This document shows, one piece after another, positions 16,965 to 25,633 of a DNA stretch of 64,000 nt. The translations under genes were made by a program, and so were the position numbers. The notes beneath the pieces are model-generated. The model saw only the letters and a program-made list of their open reading frames with translations, searched no databases and was not told the DNA's origin. Source of the stretch: Pseudomonas taiwanensis DSM 21245 (GTDB lineage: Bacteria > Pseudomonadota > Gammaproteobacteria > Pseudomonadales > Pseudomonadaceae); assembly GCF_000425785.1 (NCBI RefSeq), contig NZ_AUEC01000013.1:62001-126000 (forward strand). The letters are read 5' to 3'. Numbering within the stretch: position 1 is the stretch's first letter; each line of letters opens with the position of its first letter.

Positions 16965-18023
16965 ATGAAAAAGTTCTTCATGGCGTCACTGCTCGGTTCG
17001 GCCATCGCGTTTTGCACCTCGGCCATGGCCGCGGACCTCAAGGCCCTGGAAGAGGCCGCCCGCAAGGAAGGCACCGTCAACAGCGTGGGCATGCCCGATG
17101 CCTGGGCCAACTGGAAAGGCACCTGGGAAGACCTGGCCAGCAAGTACGGTCTCAAGCACAGCGACACCGACATGAGCTCGGCCCAGGAAATCGCCAAGTT
17201 CGAAGCCGAAAAGGACAACGCCAGCGCCGACATTGGTGACGTCGGGGCCGCCTTCGGCCCCATCGCCGCCACCAAGGGCGTAACCCAACCCTACAAACCA
17301 AGCACCTGGGACCAGGTACCGGAGTGGGCCAAGGACAAGGACGGCCACTGGGCCCTGGCCTATACCGGCACCATCGCGTTCATCATCAACAAGGACCTGG
17401 TGAAGGAAGGCGAACGCCCAACCTCCTGGCATGACCTGGAAAAAGGCAAGTACAAGGTCGCCATCGGCGATGTCGGTACCGCGGCCCAAGCGGCCAACGG
17501 CGTGCTGGCTGCGGCGATTGCCTACAAAGGCGACGAGAGCAATCTGGCCCCAGGCCTGCAACTGTTCACCAAGCTGGCCCAGCAGAAACGCCTGTCGCTG
17601 GCCAACCCGACCATCCAGACCCTGGAGAAGGGCGAGGTGGAAGTGGGCGTGGTATGGGACTTCAATGGTCTGAGCTACCGCGAGCAGATCGACCCCAAGC
17701 GTTTCGAAGTGCTGATCCCGTCCGATGGCTCGGTGATTTCCGGCTACACCACGATCATCAACAAGTACGCCAAGCACCCCAACGCCGCCAAGCTGGCGCG
17801 TGAATACATCTTCAGCGATGCCGGGCAGATCAACCTGGCCAAGGGCCATGCACGGCCGATCCGTGCCGAGCACCTGAAGCTGCCGGAAGATGTGCAGGCC
17901 AAGTTGCTGCCGAACGAGCAGTACAAGGCGGCCCAGCCAATCAAGAACGCCGAGGCCTGGGAGGCGACTTCGAAGAAACTGCCGCAGATGTGGCAGGAAC
18001 AAGTGATCATCGAGATGGAGTGA
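16965..18023 (+). CDS. ABC transporter periplasmic binding protein (iron/polyamine/phosphonate-like fold)
   Basis: 352 residues with a clear signal peptide (MKKFFMASLLGSAIAF, cleavage after SAMAA). Type-II binding protein of the AfuA/PotD-like group; GDVGTAAQAANGV and GVVWDFNGLSY are typical hinge and pocket segments. Ligand not readable. aaggag six bases before the ATG. First gene of an operon with a phosphodiesterase-like enzyme, two permeases, an ATPase and a HAD phosphatase, which points to an organic phosphate or phosphonate-like ligand; a polyamine or iron chelate cannot be excluded. A GC-rich hairpin follows the stop (18038), as often seen where the binding protein is made in excess. 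Confidence 0.87.
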   Translation: MKKFFMASLLGSAIAFCTSAMAADLKALEEAARKEGTVNSVGMPDAWANWKGTWEDLASKYGLKHSDTDMSSAQEIAKFEAEKDNASADIGDVGAAFGPIAATKGVTQPYKPSTWDQVPEWAKDKDGHWALAYTGTIAFIINKDLVKEGERPTSWHDLEKGKYKVAIGDVGTAAQAANGVLAAAIAYKGDESNLAPGLQLFTKLAQQKRLSLANPTIQTLEKGEVEVGVVWDFNGLSYREQIDPKRFEVLIPSDGSVISGYTTIINKYAKHPNAAKLAREYIFSDAGQINLAKGHARPIRAEHLKLPEDVQAKLLPNEQYKAAQPIKNAEAWEATSKKLPQMWQEQVIIEME

Positions 18024-18036
18024 GGCACTCGCTGTC

Positions 18037-18056
18037 TGGGGCCGCTATGCGGCCCG
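18037..18056 (+). terminator. Hairpin after the binding-protein gene (partial terminator or mRNA stabiliser)
   Basis: gggccgc tat gcggccc stem-loop about 15 bases after the binding-protein stop, without a T-run, followed by further REP-like GC-rich sequence up to about 18130. It probably protects the 5' mRNA segment and lowers expression of the distal genes. Confidence 0.45.
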
Positions 18057-18172
18057 TCGCGACGCACGGCCGCGCCCACAGGTCGTTGCGTCGCCCCAGC
18101 GGACGACGGGAAGCCTGTGGGAGCGGCGATCGGAGGGCATGGTCCTCCCCGGTCCCTTGCCTGGAGTGTTGA

Positions 18173-18979
18173 ATGAACCACAACGTCATACTGGTCTTGC
18201 TCGACGGCCTCAACCATCAGGTGGCCTACCATGCCATGGGTCACCTGCATGCCTACGTCGAAGCCGACCGCGCCGCGCTGTACCGCGTGGAATGCGAGTT
18301 GCCCTCGCTGTCGCGGCCGTTGTACGAGTGCATCCTCACCGGTGTTCCGCCCATCGAGAGCGGCATCGTGCACAACAATGTCAACCGGCTGTCCAACCAG
18401 CGCAGTGTGTTCCACTATGCCCGCGAGGCGGGACTGGGCACGGCGGCGGCGGCCTACCACTGGATAAGCGAGCTGTACAACCGTTCGCCGTTCGACCCGC
18501 TGCGCGACCGCCACACCCATGCGCCGAAGCTGCCGATCCAGCACGGCCTGTTCTACTGGGCCGACCATTACCCTGACTCGCACCTGCTGGCCGACGCCGA
18601 GTACCTGCGCCGCCGCCATGCGCCCAACTTCCTGCTGGTGCACCCGATGAACATCGACGACGCCGGCCACCGCCATGGCCTGGACAGCAGCCAGTACCGT
18701 AACGCTGCCCGCTCGGCCGATATCCTGCTCGCCGACTACTTGCCACGCTGGCTCGAAGAGGGCTACCAGGTCGTGGTCACCGCCGACCACGGCATGAACA
18801 ACGACCGCTCGCACAATGGCCTGCTGGCCGAGGAACGCGAAGTGCCGCTGTTCGTCTTCGGCGAAGCCTTCAGCCTCGACCCGGCGGCCAAGCCGCTGCA
18901 GACCGAGCTGTGCGGAACCCTCTGCGAACTGTTGGGTGCCCCCCACGACAAACCCGTGTGCCGGGAGCTTCTCAAGTGA
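18173..18979 (+). CDS. Alkaline-phosphatase-superfamily phosphodiesterase/pyrophosphatase-like enzyme
   Basis: 268 residues, no signal peptide, so cytoplasmic. Superfamily metal-site motifs are visible: VLLDGL (Asp11), the nucleophile region LPSLSRPLYECILTG (Ser45 or Ser47 where NPP enzymes have Thr), MNIDDAGHRHG (Asp163, His166) and TADHGM (Asp205, His206). It is shorter than typical nucleotide pyrophosphatases or phosphonoacetate hydrolase. ggag lies six bases before ATG 18173. The next gene (permease) starts within its stop codon (GTGA). Likely acts on the imported phosphorylated compound; substrate unknown. Confidence 0.82.
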   Translation: MNHNVILVLLDGLNHQVAYHAMGHLHAYVEADRAALYRVECELPSLSRPLYECILTGVPPIESGIVHNNVNRLSNQRSVFHYAREAGLGTAAAAYHWISELYNRSPFDPLRDRHTHAPKLPIQHGLFYWADHYPDSHLLADAEYLRRRHAPNFLLVHPMNIDDAGHRHGLDSSQYRNAARSADILLADYLPRWLEEGYQVVVTADHGMNNDRSHNGLLAEEREVPLFVFGEAFSLDPAAKPLQTELCGTLCELLGAPHDKPVCRELLK

Positions 18980-19815
18980 ATGCCAGCCATCGCGGTCGTT
19001 ACCTGGCCCTGCTCTGCCTACTGCCGTTCGCCGTGTTCTTCATCGTGTTCCAGATCGCCCCGCTGGGCTGGGTCGCCCTCAACAGCGTGCAATCGGAAGC
19101 CGGCTGGGGGCTGGAGAATTTCAGCAAAGTGTTCGCGTCGAAGTTCTACCTGCAAGCATTGCAGCGCAGCCTGGAAATCAGCTTCTGGTCGAGCCTGTTC
19201 GGCATCGTTGTCGCTACACTCGGTGCCTACTCGCTGCGCCAGGTGGACTCGCGCCTGCGCGACTTCGTCAGCGCGTTCGCCAACATGACCAGCAACTTCG
19301 CCGGGGTACCCCTGGCCTTCGCCTTCATCATCCTGCTCGGCTTCAACGGTGCGCTGACACTGCTGCTCAAGCAGGTCGGGTTGCTCGAGGACTTCAGCAT
19401 CTATTCCAAGAGCGGCCTGATCCTGGTGTACACCTACTTCCAGATCCCGCTGGGCGTATTGCTGCTCTACCCCGCCTTCGACGCCCTGCGCGAGGACTGG
19501 CGCGAATCGGCCGCGTTGCTCGGCGCCAGCCCCTGGCAGTACTGGCGACACATCGGCCTGCCAGTGCTGACCCCGGCACTGCTGGGCACCTTCGTCATTC
19601 TGCTGGCCAACGCCCTGGGCGCCTACGCCACGGTCTATGCCCTGACCACCGGCAACTTCAACGTGCTGCCGATCCGCATCGCGGCGCTGGTGGCCGGTGA
19701 CATCACCCTCGACCCGAACCTGGCCAGTGCCCTGGCGATGGTGCTGGTGGGGCTGATGACCCTTGTGACCGTGGTCCATCAATGGCTGCTGAAAAGGAGC
19801 TACCATGCGCGCTGA
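18976..19815 (+). CDS. ABC transporter permease 1
   Basis: 279 residues, six predicted helices. Binding-protein-dependent inner-membrane component with the EAA-loop sequence EDWRESAALLGASPWQYWRHI that docks to the ATPase. The start is GTG 18976, overlapping the previous stop by four bases; its last codons overlap the next permease by 11 bp. Belongs to the uptake system 16965-22256. Confidence 0.9.
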   Translation: MNASHRGRYLALLCLLPFAVFFIVFQIAPLGWVALNSVQSEAGWGLENFSKVFASKFYLQALQRSLEISFWSSLFGIVVATLGAYSLRQVDSRLRDFVSAFANMTSNFAGVPLAFAFIILLGFNGALTLLLKQVGLLEDFSIYSKSGLILVYTYFQIPLGVLLLYPAFDALREDWRESAALLGASPWQYWRHIGLPVLTPALLGTFVILLANALGAYATVYALTTGNFNVLPIRIAALVAGDITLDPNLASALAMVLVGLMTLVTVVHQWLLKRSYHAR

Positions 19816-20599
19816 ATCTGCCCGCGGCAGCCTCTACCACCGCGTCGTGGTGTACCTGCTGTTTCTCATCCTGCTGCTGCCGCTGGCCGGCACCCTGCTC
19901 TACTCGCTGGCCACCAGCTGGTCGGCCAGCCTGCTGCCCAGTGGCCTGACCTTGAAGTGGTACGTGGCGCTGTGGAGCGAACCGCGTTTCCTGGCCGCCT
20001 TCGGCCAGTCGCTGCTGGTGTGCATCGGTGCGCTGGTGCTGTCGGTGGTGCTGATCCTGCCGCTGCTGTTCGTGGTGCATTACCACTTCCCCAAGCTCGA
20101 CGCGCTGATGAACATCCTCATCCTGCTGCCGTTCGCGGTGCCGCCGGTGGTGTCTTCGGTGGGGCTGCTGCAGCTGTATGGCAGCGGGCCGATGGCGATG
20201 GTCGGCACGCCGTGGATCCTGATCGGTTGCTACTTCACCATCGCCCTGCCCTTCATGTACCGGGCCATCACCAACAACCTGCAGGCCATCAACCTGCGCG
20301 ACCTGATGGACGCCGCGCAACTGCTGGGTGCCAGTACCTGGCAGGCGGCGTTCCTGGTAGTACTGCCGAACCTGCGCAAAGGCCTGATGGTGGCGCTGCT
20401 GCTGTCGTTTTCGTTCCTGTTCGGCGAATTCGTGTTCGCCAACCTGCTGGTGGGCACGCGCTACGAGACCTTGCAGGTATACCTGAACAACATGCGCAAC
20501 AGCAGCGGCCATTTCAACAGCGCGCTGGTGATCTCGTACTTCGCCTTCGTGCTGGTACTGACTTGGGTCGCCAACCGACTGAACAAGGACAAAACCTGA
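19805..20599 (+). CDS. ABC transporter permease 2
   Basis: 264 residues, six predicted helices; the EAA-loop is DLMDAAQLLGASTWQAAFLV. aaaagg is placed eight bases before ATG 19805, inside the end of permease 1. One base separates its stop from the ATPase start. Heterodimer partner of permease 1. Confidence 0.9.
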   Translation: MRAESARGSLYHRVVVYLLFLILLLPLAGTLLYSLATSWSASLLPSGLTLKWYVALWSEPRFLAAFGQSLLVCIGALVLSVVLILPLLFVVHYHFPKLDALMNILILLPFAVPPVVSSVGLLQLYGSGPMAMVGTPWILIGCYFTIALPFMYRAITNNLQAINLRDLMDAAQLLGASTWQAAFLVVLPNLRKGLMVALLLSFSFLFGEFVFANLLVGTRYETLQVYLNNMRNSSGHFNSALVISYFAFVLVLTWVANRLNKDKT

Positions 20600-20600
20600 C

Positions 20601-21590
20601 ATGAGCTTCGTCAGCGTACAGAAACTGCACAAAAGCTACGCCGGCAGCCCGGTGTTCCACGACATCGACTGCCAGATCGAACGTGGCGAGTTCGTCACCC
20701 TGCTCGGTCCGTCCGGATGCGGTAAGTCCACCCTGCTGCGCTGCATTGCCGGGCTGACCCCGGTGGACAGCGGCAAGATCCTGCTCGATGGCCAGGACCT
20801 GGTGCCCTTGAGCCCGCAGAAGCGCGGGATCGGCATGGTGTTCCAGAGCTATGCGTTGTTCCCCAACATGACCGTGGAGCAGAATGTCGCCTTCGGCCTG
20901 CGTATCCAGAAGGTCCGCGCCGAAGAAAGCCAGGCTCGGGTGCGCGAAGCCCTGGAGCTGGTGGAGCTGGGCAGTTTCGCCGGGCGCTACCCGCACCAGC
21001 TTTCCGGTGGTCAGTGCCAGCGTGTGGCCCTGGCCCGCTCGCTGGTGACCCGGCCGCGCCTGTTGCTGCTGGACGAACCGCTGTCGGCGCTCGATGCGCG
21101 CATCCGCAAGCACCTGCGCGAGCAGATCCGCGCCATCCAGCGTGAACTGGGGCTGACGACGATTTTCGTCACTCACGACCAGGAGGAAGCGTTGACGATG
21201 TCTGACCGCATCTTCCTGATGAACCAGGGGCGCATCGTCCAGAGCGGCGATGCCGAGACCCTCTACACCGCGCCGGTGGACCTGTTCGCCGCCGGCTTCA
21301 TTGGCAATTACAACCTGCTGGACGCCGACAGCGCCAGCCGCCTGCTGCAGCGCCCGGTGAACAGCCGCCTGGCGATCCGTCCGGAGTCCATCACCCTGGG
21401 CACAGATGGCGATCTGGACGGCGAGGTACGCAGCCACAGCCTGCTCGGCAATGTGATCCGCTACCGGGTCCAGGTACGCGATGTGGAGCTGGTGGTGGAC
21501 GTGCTCAATCGTTCGTCGGCGGATCTGCATGCCGACGGCCAGCGTGTTTCGCTGTCGATCGACCCCACGGCGCTGCGCGAAGTGGCCTAG
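20601..21590 (+). CDS. ABC transporter ATP-binding protein
   Basis: 329 residues. ATPase with Walker A GPSGCGKST (about residues 37-45), signature LSGGQCQRVALARSL, Walker B LLLLDEP, D-loop SALDARIR and switch histidine in FVTHDQEEA; the C-terminal part (about 245-329) is a TOBE-like domain. Resembles PotA/FbpC-type ATPases. The signature has Cys where Gln-Gln is more usual (GGQCQR), a mild deviation. Energises the uptake operon. Confidence 0.92.
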   Translation: MSFVSVQKLHKSYAGSPVFHDIDCQIERGEFVTLLGPSGCGKSTLLRCIAGLTPVDSGKILLDGQDLVPLSPQKRGIGMVFQSYALFPNMTVEQNVAFGLRIQKVRAEESQARVREALELVELGSFAGRYPHQLSGGQCQRVALARSLVTRPRLLLLDEPLSALDARIRKHLREQIRAIQRELGLTTIFVTHDQEEALTMSDRIFLMNQGRIVQSGDAETLYTAPVDLFAAGFIGNYNLLDADSASRLLQRPVNSRLAIRPESITLGTDGDLDGEVRSHSLLGNVIRYRVQVRDVELVVDVLNRSSADLHADGQRVSLSIDPTALREVA

Positions 21591-21602
21591 GAGATTACCG
21601 CT

Positions 21603-22256
21603 ATGGCATTGGCAATTTTCGATCTGGACGAAACCCTCATCCACGGCGACTGTGCGTCGCTATGGAGCGAGCAGATGGCCCGCCTCGGCTGGGTCGACGG
21701 CACGTCGTTCCTCAAGCGCGACCATGAACTGATGGAGGCTTACGGCAAAGGCCACCTGGCGATGGAGGACTACATGGCCTTCAGCCTGGAGCCGATTGCC
21801 GGACGCACCCTGGAAGAGGTCGAGCACCTGGTCGAGCCTTGGGTCGAGGACGTGATTGAGCCGATCATCTTCGGCGATGCGTGCCGCTGCATTGCCGAGC
21901 ACCGCAAGCGTGGCGACCGTATTCTCATCATCTCCGCCTCGGGCACCCATCTGGTCGGGCCGATTGCGGCGCGGCTGGGGGTAGACGAATACCTGGCGAT
22001 CGAACTGGAGGCGGTGAACGGGGTGTATACCGGCAAGACCCATGGGGTGCTGACCTACCGCGAGGGCAAGATCACGCGGCTGCTGGAGTGGCTGGACCAG
22101 GAGCAGGAGAATCTTGAAGGAGCGACGTTCTATTCAGACTCGCGCAACGATTTGCCGCTGCTGCTGAAGGTGGACTACCCGCACGTGGTGAACCCGGACT
22201 CGGTATTGCGGGAGCATGCCCAGACCAATGGCTGGCCGGTACTGAGCTGGGCCTGA
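21603..22256 (+). CDS. HAD-IB family phosphatase (SerB-like)
   Basis: 217 residues. HAD motif I FDLDETL (Asp7/Asp9), motif II SASGTH, motif III FYSDSRNDLPLL. The cap region between residues about 20 and 85 matches subclass IB (phosphoserine phosphatase-like, as in AphA-type aminoglycoside or phosphocholine phosphatases). ATG 21603 is preceded by ggagattaccgct. Last gene of the ABC operon; it probably removes phosphate from the imported compound or its product. A REP pair follows. Confidence 0.87.
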   Translation: MALAIFDLDETLIHGDCASLWSEQMARLGWVDGTSFLKRDHELMEAYGKGHLAMEDYMAFSLEPIAGRTLEEVEHLVEPWVEDVIEPIIFGDACRCIAEHRKRGDRILIISASGTHLVGPIAARLGVDEYLAIELEAVNGVYTGKTHGVLTYREGKITRLLEWLDQEQENLEGATFYSDSRNDLPLLLKVDYPHVVNPDSVLREHAQTNGWPVLSWA

Positions 22257-22279
22257 AGCGCCAGGTGAGCTGTACCAGC

Positions 22280-22350
22280 TTCCTCGCGGTGGAACCCGCT
22301 CCCACAGGGACCGCAGTTTATCCTGTGGGAGCGGGCTTACCCGCGAAAGG
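22280..22350. repeat. REP inverted pair
   Basis: tcgcggtggaacccgctccc and, inverted, gggagcgggcttacccgcga, between the convergent HAD and quinone-oxidoreductase genes; likely a bidirectional terminator. Confidence 0.7.
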
Positions 22351-22361
22351 GCAGAGCCTGC

Positions 22362-23324
22362 TTAGGCCAGGCTTGGGTCGATCACCATGACCAGCTTGCC
22401 CGATACCTGGTTGCTCTCAAGCTCGGCATAGGCCGCCTGGGCAAACTCCACGGGGTAGGTGTCGACCAGTTGCGGCGACAACCGTTTTTCGGCAAACAGC
22501 GGCCACACCTGCTGTTGCAGCTCACGCAGCAGCTCGGCCTTGAAGCCATCGTCCCGGTTACGCAGCGTGGAACCGGTGATCTGCAGACGCTTGCCCAGCA
22601 CCAATGCCAGGTCGAACTCGACCTTGCGCCCGCCCATCAGGCCAATGATCACCCATCGACCATCGCGGGCCAGCAGCTTCTGGTTCAACTCCCCATAGCT
22701 GGCGCCCACCGGGTCGAGGATCACATCGAACGGCCCGAAGCCTTCCAGGTCTTCCAGGTTCGCGTTGCGCACGACGCCACCTGCAGCGCCCAGCGCCTGG
22801 CAATAGGCCAGGCGGTCCTGGGAGCCAACGCTGACCCAGACAGGGTTGCCGAACGCCTTGCCCAACTGGATTGCCGCCGAACCCACACCACTGGCCCCGG
22901 CGTGCACCAGCACCTTCTCACCGGCCTTGGCCGCACCGAGCTGGAAGATGTTCAGCCAGGCCGTGGCGTACACCTCGGGTAGGGCCGCCGCCTCATGCAG
23001 GCTCAGGCCCTCGGGTACCGGCAGCACATGGCGGGCATCGACCACCACTTCCTCGGCCATCGCACCACTGGCCAACAGCGCGCAGACCCGGTCACCGATG
23101 CGCCAGTCGGCGCCGGCACCCACTTCCTCGATCACACCCGAGCACTCCAGGCCCATGTAGGGGCTGGCGCCTGGCGGTGGCGGGTAAAGACCTTTCATTT
23201 GCAGCAAATCGGCTCGATTCAGCCCCGCAGCGGCCACGCGAATACGTACCTGACCGGCGTCACAGGTCGGGCGCTGCGCCTCGACCCAGGCCACATGTCC
23301 GTCAACGCCTTGCAATGCCTTCAC
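22362..23324 (-). CDS. NADPH:quinone oxidoreductase-like MDR protein (PIG3 type)
   Basis: 320 residues of the zinc-independent medium-chain dehydrogenase/reductase family. Cofactor-binding segment VLVHAGASGVGSAAIQLGKA and the family start ADLLQMKGLYPPPPGASPY are typical of PIG3/QOR proteins that reduce quinones or other electrophiles with NADPH. The start is GTG 23324 with ggagg four bases upstream. Divergent from prc by about 140 bp. Confidence 0.9.
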   Translation of the reverse strand: MKALQGVDGHVAWVEAQRPTCDAGQVRIRVAAAGLNRADLLQMKGLYPPPPGASPYMGLECSGVIEEVGAGADWRIGDRVCALLASGAMAEEVVVDARHVLPVPEGLSLHEAAALPEVYATAWLNIFQLGAAKAGEKVLVHAGASGVGSAAIQLGKAFGNPVWVSVGSQDRLAYCQALGAAGGVVRNANLEDLEGFGPFDVILDPVGASYGELNQKLLARDGRWVIIGLMGGRKVEFDLALVLGKRLQITGSTLRNRDDGFKAELLRELQQQVWPLFAEKRLSPQLVDTYPVEFAQAAYAELESNQVSGKLVMVIDPSLA

Positions 23325-23467
23325 AGTGCCTCCATAGTTGAATCATATGACTGAGCCTGGGCAAGCATTTCCCAGGCTTTTTGCAGTATGCGTCCGGCTC
23401 TGATGGAACCGGCGAACGGAAAAGACGGCCTACTATGCGTGATCAATTGCCTCCACGTCGAATCAGC

Positions 23468-25549
23468 ATGAAGCATTTCCTTCCAAGCACCGCCCTGGCC
23501 CTGATGATTGGCCTGGGTAGCCTTACGCTCGGCGGCAATGCGGCGGCCGCCAACAAGTGGGACAGCCTGCAGCCGGACCGCGACGAAATCGTCGCCAGCC
23601 TCAACGTGGTGGAGCTGCTCAAGCGGCACCATTACAGCAAACCGCCACTGGACGATGCCCGCTCGGTCATCATCTATGACAGCTACATCAAGCTGCTGGA
23701 CCCTGCGCGCAGCTACTTCACCGCGGCCGATATTGCCGAATTCGACAAATGGAAAACGCAATTCGACGATTTCCTCAAGAGCGGCAACCTCGACCCAGGC
23801 TTCACCATCTACAAGCGTTACCTGGACCGCGTGAAACAGCGTCTGGACTTCGCCCTGGCCGAACTGGCCAAAGGTGTCGACAAGATGGACTTCACTGCCA
23901 ACGAATCCTTGCTGGTCGATCGCAAGGATGCACCGTGGCTGAAGAACCAGGCCGAGCTCGATGACCTGTGGCGCAAGCGCGTGAAAGACGAAGTGCTGCG
24001 CCAGAAAATCGCCGGCAAGGATCCCAAGCAGATCCAGGAAACCTTGACCAAGCGTTACAAGAACCAGTTGGCGCGTCTGGATCAGACCCGTGCCGAAGAT
24101 ATCTTCCAGGCCTACATCAATACGTTCGCCCAGTCCTACGACCCGCATACCAACTACCTGTCGCCGGACAACGCGGAGAACTTCGACATCAACATGAGCC
24201 TGTCGCTCGAAGGCATCGGTGCGGTGCTGCAAAGCGACAACGACCAGGTCAAGATCGTGCGCTTGGTACCGGCTGGCCCCGCGGCCAAGACCAAGCAGGT
24301 GGCCCCGGCCGACAAGATCATCGGCGTAGCACAGGGCAACAAGGAAATGGTCGACGTGGTCGGCTGGCGCCTGGACGAAGTGGTCAAGCTGATCCGTGGC
24401 CCGAAAGGCTCGGTGGTGCGCCTGGAGATCATCCCGGCCAGCAACGCGCCTAACGACCAGACCAGCAAGATCGTTTCGATCACCCGCGAGGCGGTCAAGC
24501 TCGAGGAGCAGGCGGCGAAGAAGTCGGTGCTCAAGCTCAAGCAGGACGGTCGTGAGTACAAACTGGGCATCATCGAGATCCCAGCGTTCTACCTGGACTT
24601 CAAGGCCTACCGCGCAGGCGACCCCGAGTACAAGAGCACCACGCGCGACGTGAAGAAACTGCTCACCGAACTGCAGAAAGAGAAAGTCGACGGCGTGGTC
24701 ATCGACCTGCGCAACAACGGCGGTGGCTCGTTGCAGGAAGCCACCGAGCTGACCAGCCTGTTCATCGAGAAAGGCCCGACCGTGCTGGTGCGTAACAGTG
24801 ACGGCCGCGTCGATGTGCTCGAGGACGAGAACCCAGGTGCCTTCTACAAAGGCCCGCTGGCGCTGCTGGTCAACCGGCTGTCGGCCTCGGCCTCGGAGAT
24901 TTTCGCCGGCGCCATGCAGGACTACCACCGTGCGCTGATCATCGGCGGCCAGACCTTCGGCAAAGGCACCGTACAGACCATCCAGCCGCTCAACCATGGC
25001 GAGCTCAAGCTGACCCTGGCCAAGTTCTACCGGGTTTCCGGGCAGAGCACCCAGCACCAGGGCGTGCTGCCGGACATCGACTACCCGTCGATCATCGACA
25101 CCAAGGAAATCGGCGAGAGCGCCCTGCCCGAGGCTATGCCGTGGGACACCATCCGTCCGGTGGTCAGGCCTGCTGCCGACCCGTTCAAGCCGTTCCTGTC
25201 CCAGCTCAAGGCGCAGCATGAAGCACGCAGCGCCAAGGATGCGGAGTTCACCTATATCCGTGACCGCCTGGCGCTGACCCAGAAGCTGATGAACGAGAAA
25301 ACCGTCAGCCTCAACGAGCAGACACGCCGTGCCCGCCACGACGAGATCGAGGGCAAGCAACTGGCGCTGGAGAACATCCGCCGCAAGGCCAAGGGTGAGG
25401 AACCGCTCAAGGAGCTGAAGAAAGAGGATGAAGACGCCCTGCCGGCCGAGGAGGAGAACACCAAGCCGGAAGATGACGCCTACCTGTCCGAAACCGGTCG
25501 CATCCTGCTCGACTACCTGAGCCTGAGCTCGGCGGTGGCCAAGCACTGA
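23468..25549 (+). CDS. prc: Tail-specific periplasmic protease Prc (C-terminal processing peptidase)
   Basis: 693 residues. S41-family protease that degrades or trims periplasmic proteins from the C-terminus and affects cell-wall hydrolases. Signal peptide MKHFLPSTALALMIGLGSL; an N-terminal helical region; a PDZ domain around residues 235-330; the peptidase domain with catalytic Ser474 (in SASASEIFAG) and Lys499 (in TFGKGTVQ), 25 residues apart as in E. coli Prc; and a charged C-terminal DUF3340 domain. I start at ATG 23468 so the signal peptide is at the N-terminus; ATG 23435 is possible. A strong hairpin terminator follows. Confidence 0.95.
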   Translation: MKHFLPSTALALMIGLGSLTLGGNAAAANKWDSLQPDRDEIVASLNVVELLKRHHYSKPPLDDARSVIIYDSYIKLLDPARSYFTAADIAEFDKWKTQFDDFLKSGNLDPGFTIYKRYLDRVKQRLDFALAELAKGVDKMDFTANESLLVDRKDAPWLKNQAELDDLWRKRVKDEVLRQKIAGKDPKQIQETLTKRYKNQLARLDQTRAEDIFQAYINTFAQSYDPHTNYLSPDNAENFDINMSLSLEGIGAVLQSDNDQVKIVRLVPAGPAAKTKQVAPADKIIGVAQGNKEMVDVVGWRLDEVVKLIRGPKGSVVRLEIIPASNAPNDQTSKIVSITREAVKLEEQAAKKSVLKLKQDGREYKLGIIEIPAFYLDFKAYRAGDPEYKSTTRDVKKLLTELQKEKVDGVVIDLRNNGGGSLQEATELTSLFIEKGPTVLVRNSDGRVDVLEDENPGAFYKGPLALLVNRLSASASEIFAGAMQDYHRALIIGGQTFGKGTVQTIQPLNHGELKLTLAKFYRVSGQSTQHQGVLPDIDYPSIIDTKEIGESALPEAMPWDTIRPVVRPAADPFKPFLSQLKAQHEARSAKDAEFTYIRDRLALTQKLMNEKTVSLNEQTRRARHDEIEGKQLALENIRRKAKGEEPLKELKKEDEDALPAEEENTKPEDDAYLSETGRILLDYLSLSSAVAKH

Positions 25550-25574
25550 GTGATGCCTACTACCCCATGGCCGC

Positions 25575-25622
25575 AATGAAAAAGGGGGCCGAACATCTTC
25601 ATGTTCGGCCCCCTTTTTCATT
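25575..25622. terminator. Bidirectional rho-independent terminator
   Basis: Perfect inverted repeat with 22-bp arms and a CTTC loop: aatgaaaaagggggccgaac at 25575 and its complement ending at 25622. The A-run on one side and T-run on the other let it terminate prc (+) and the VWA gene (-). The 3' gene ends 12 bp from it. Confidence 0.9.
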
Positions 25623-25633
25623 GCTCAACCCGA

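Noticed and set aside
18037..18140. A small gene between binding protein and phosphodiesterase
   Set aside because: The sequence is palindromic and REP-like, and no frame has a plausible start.
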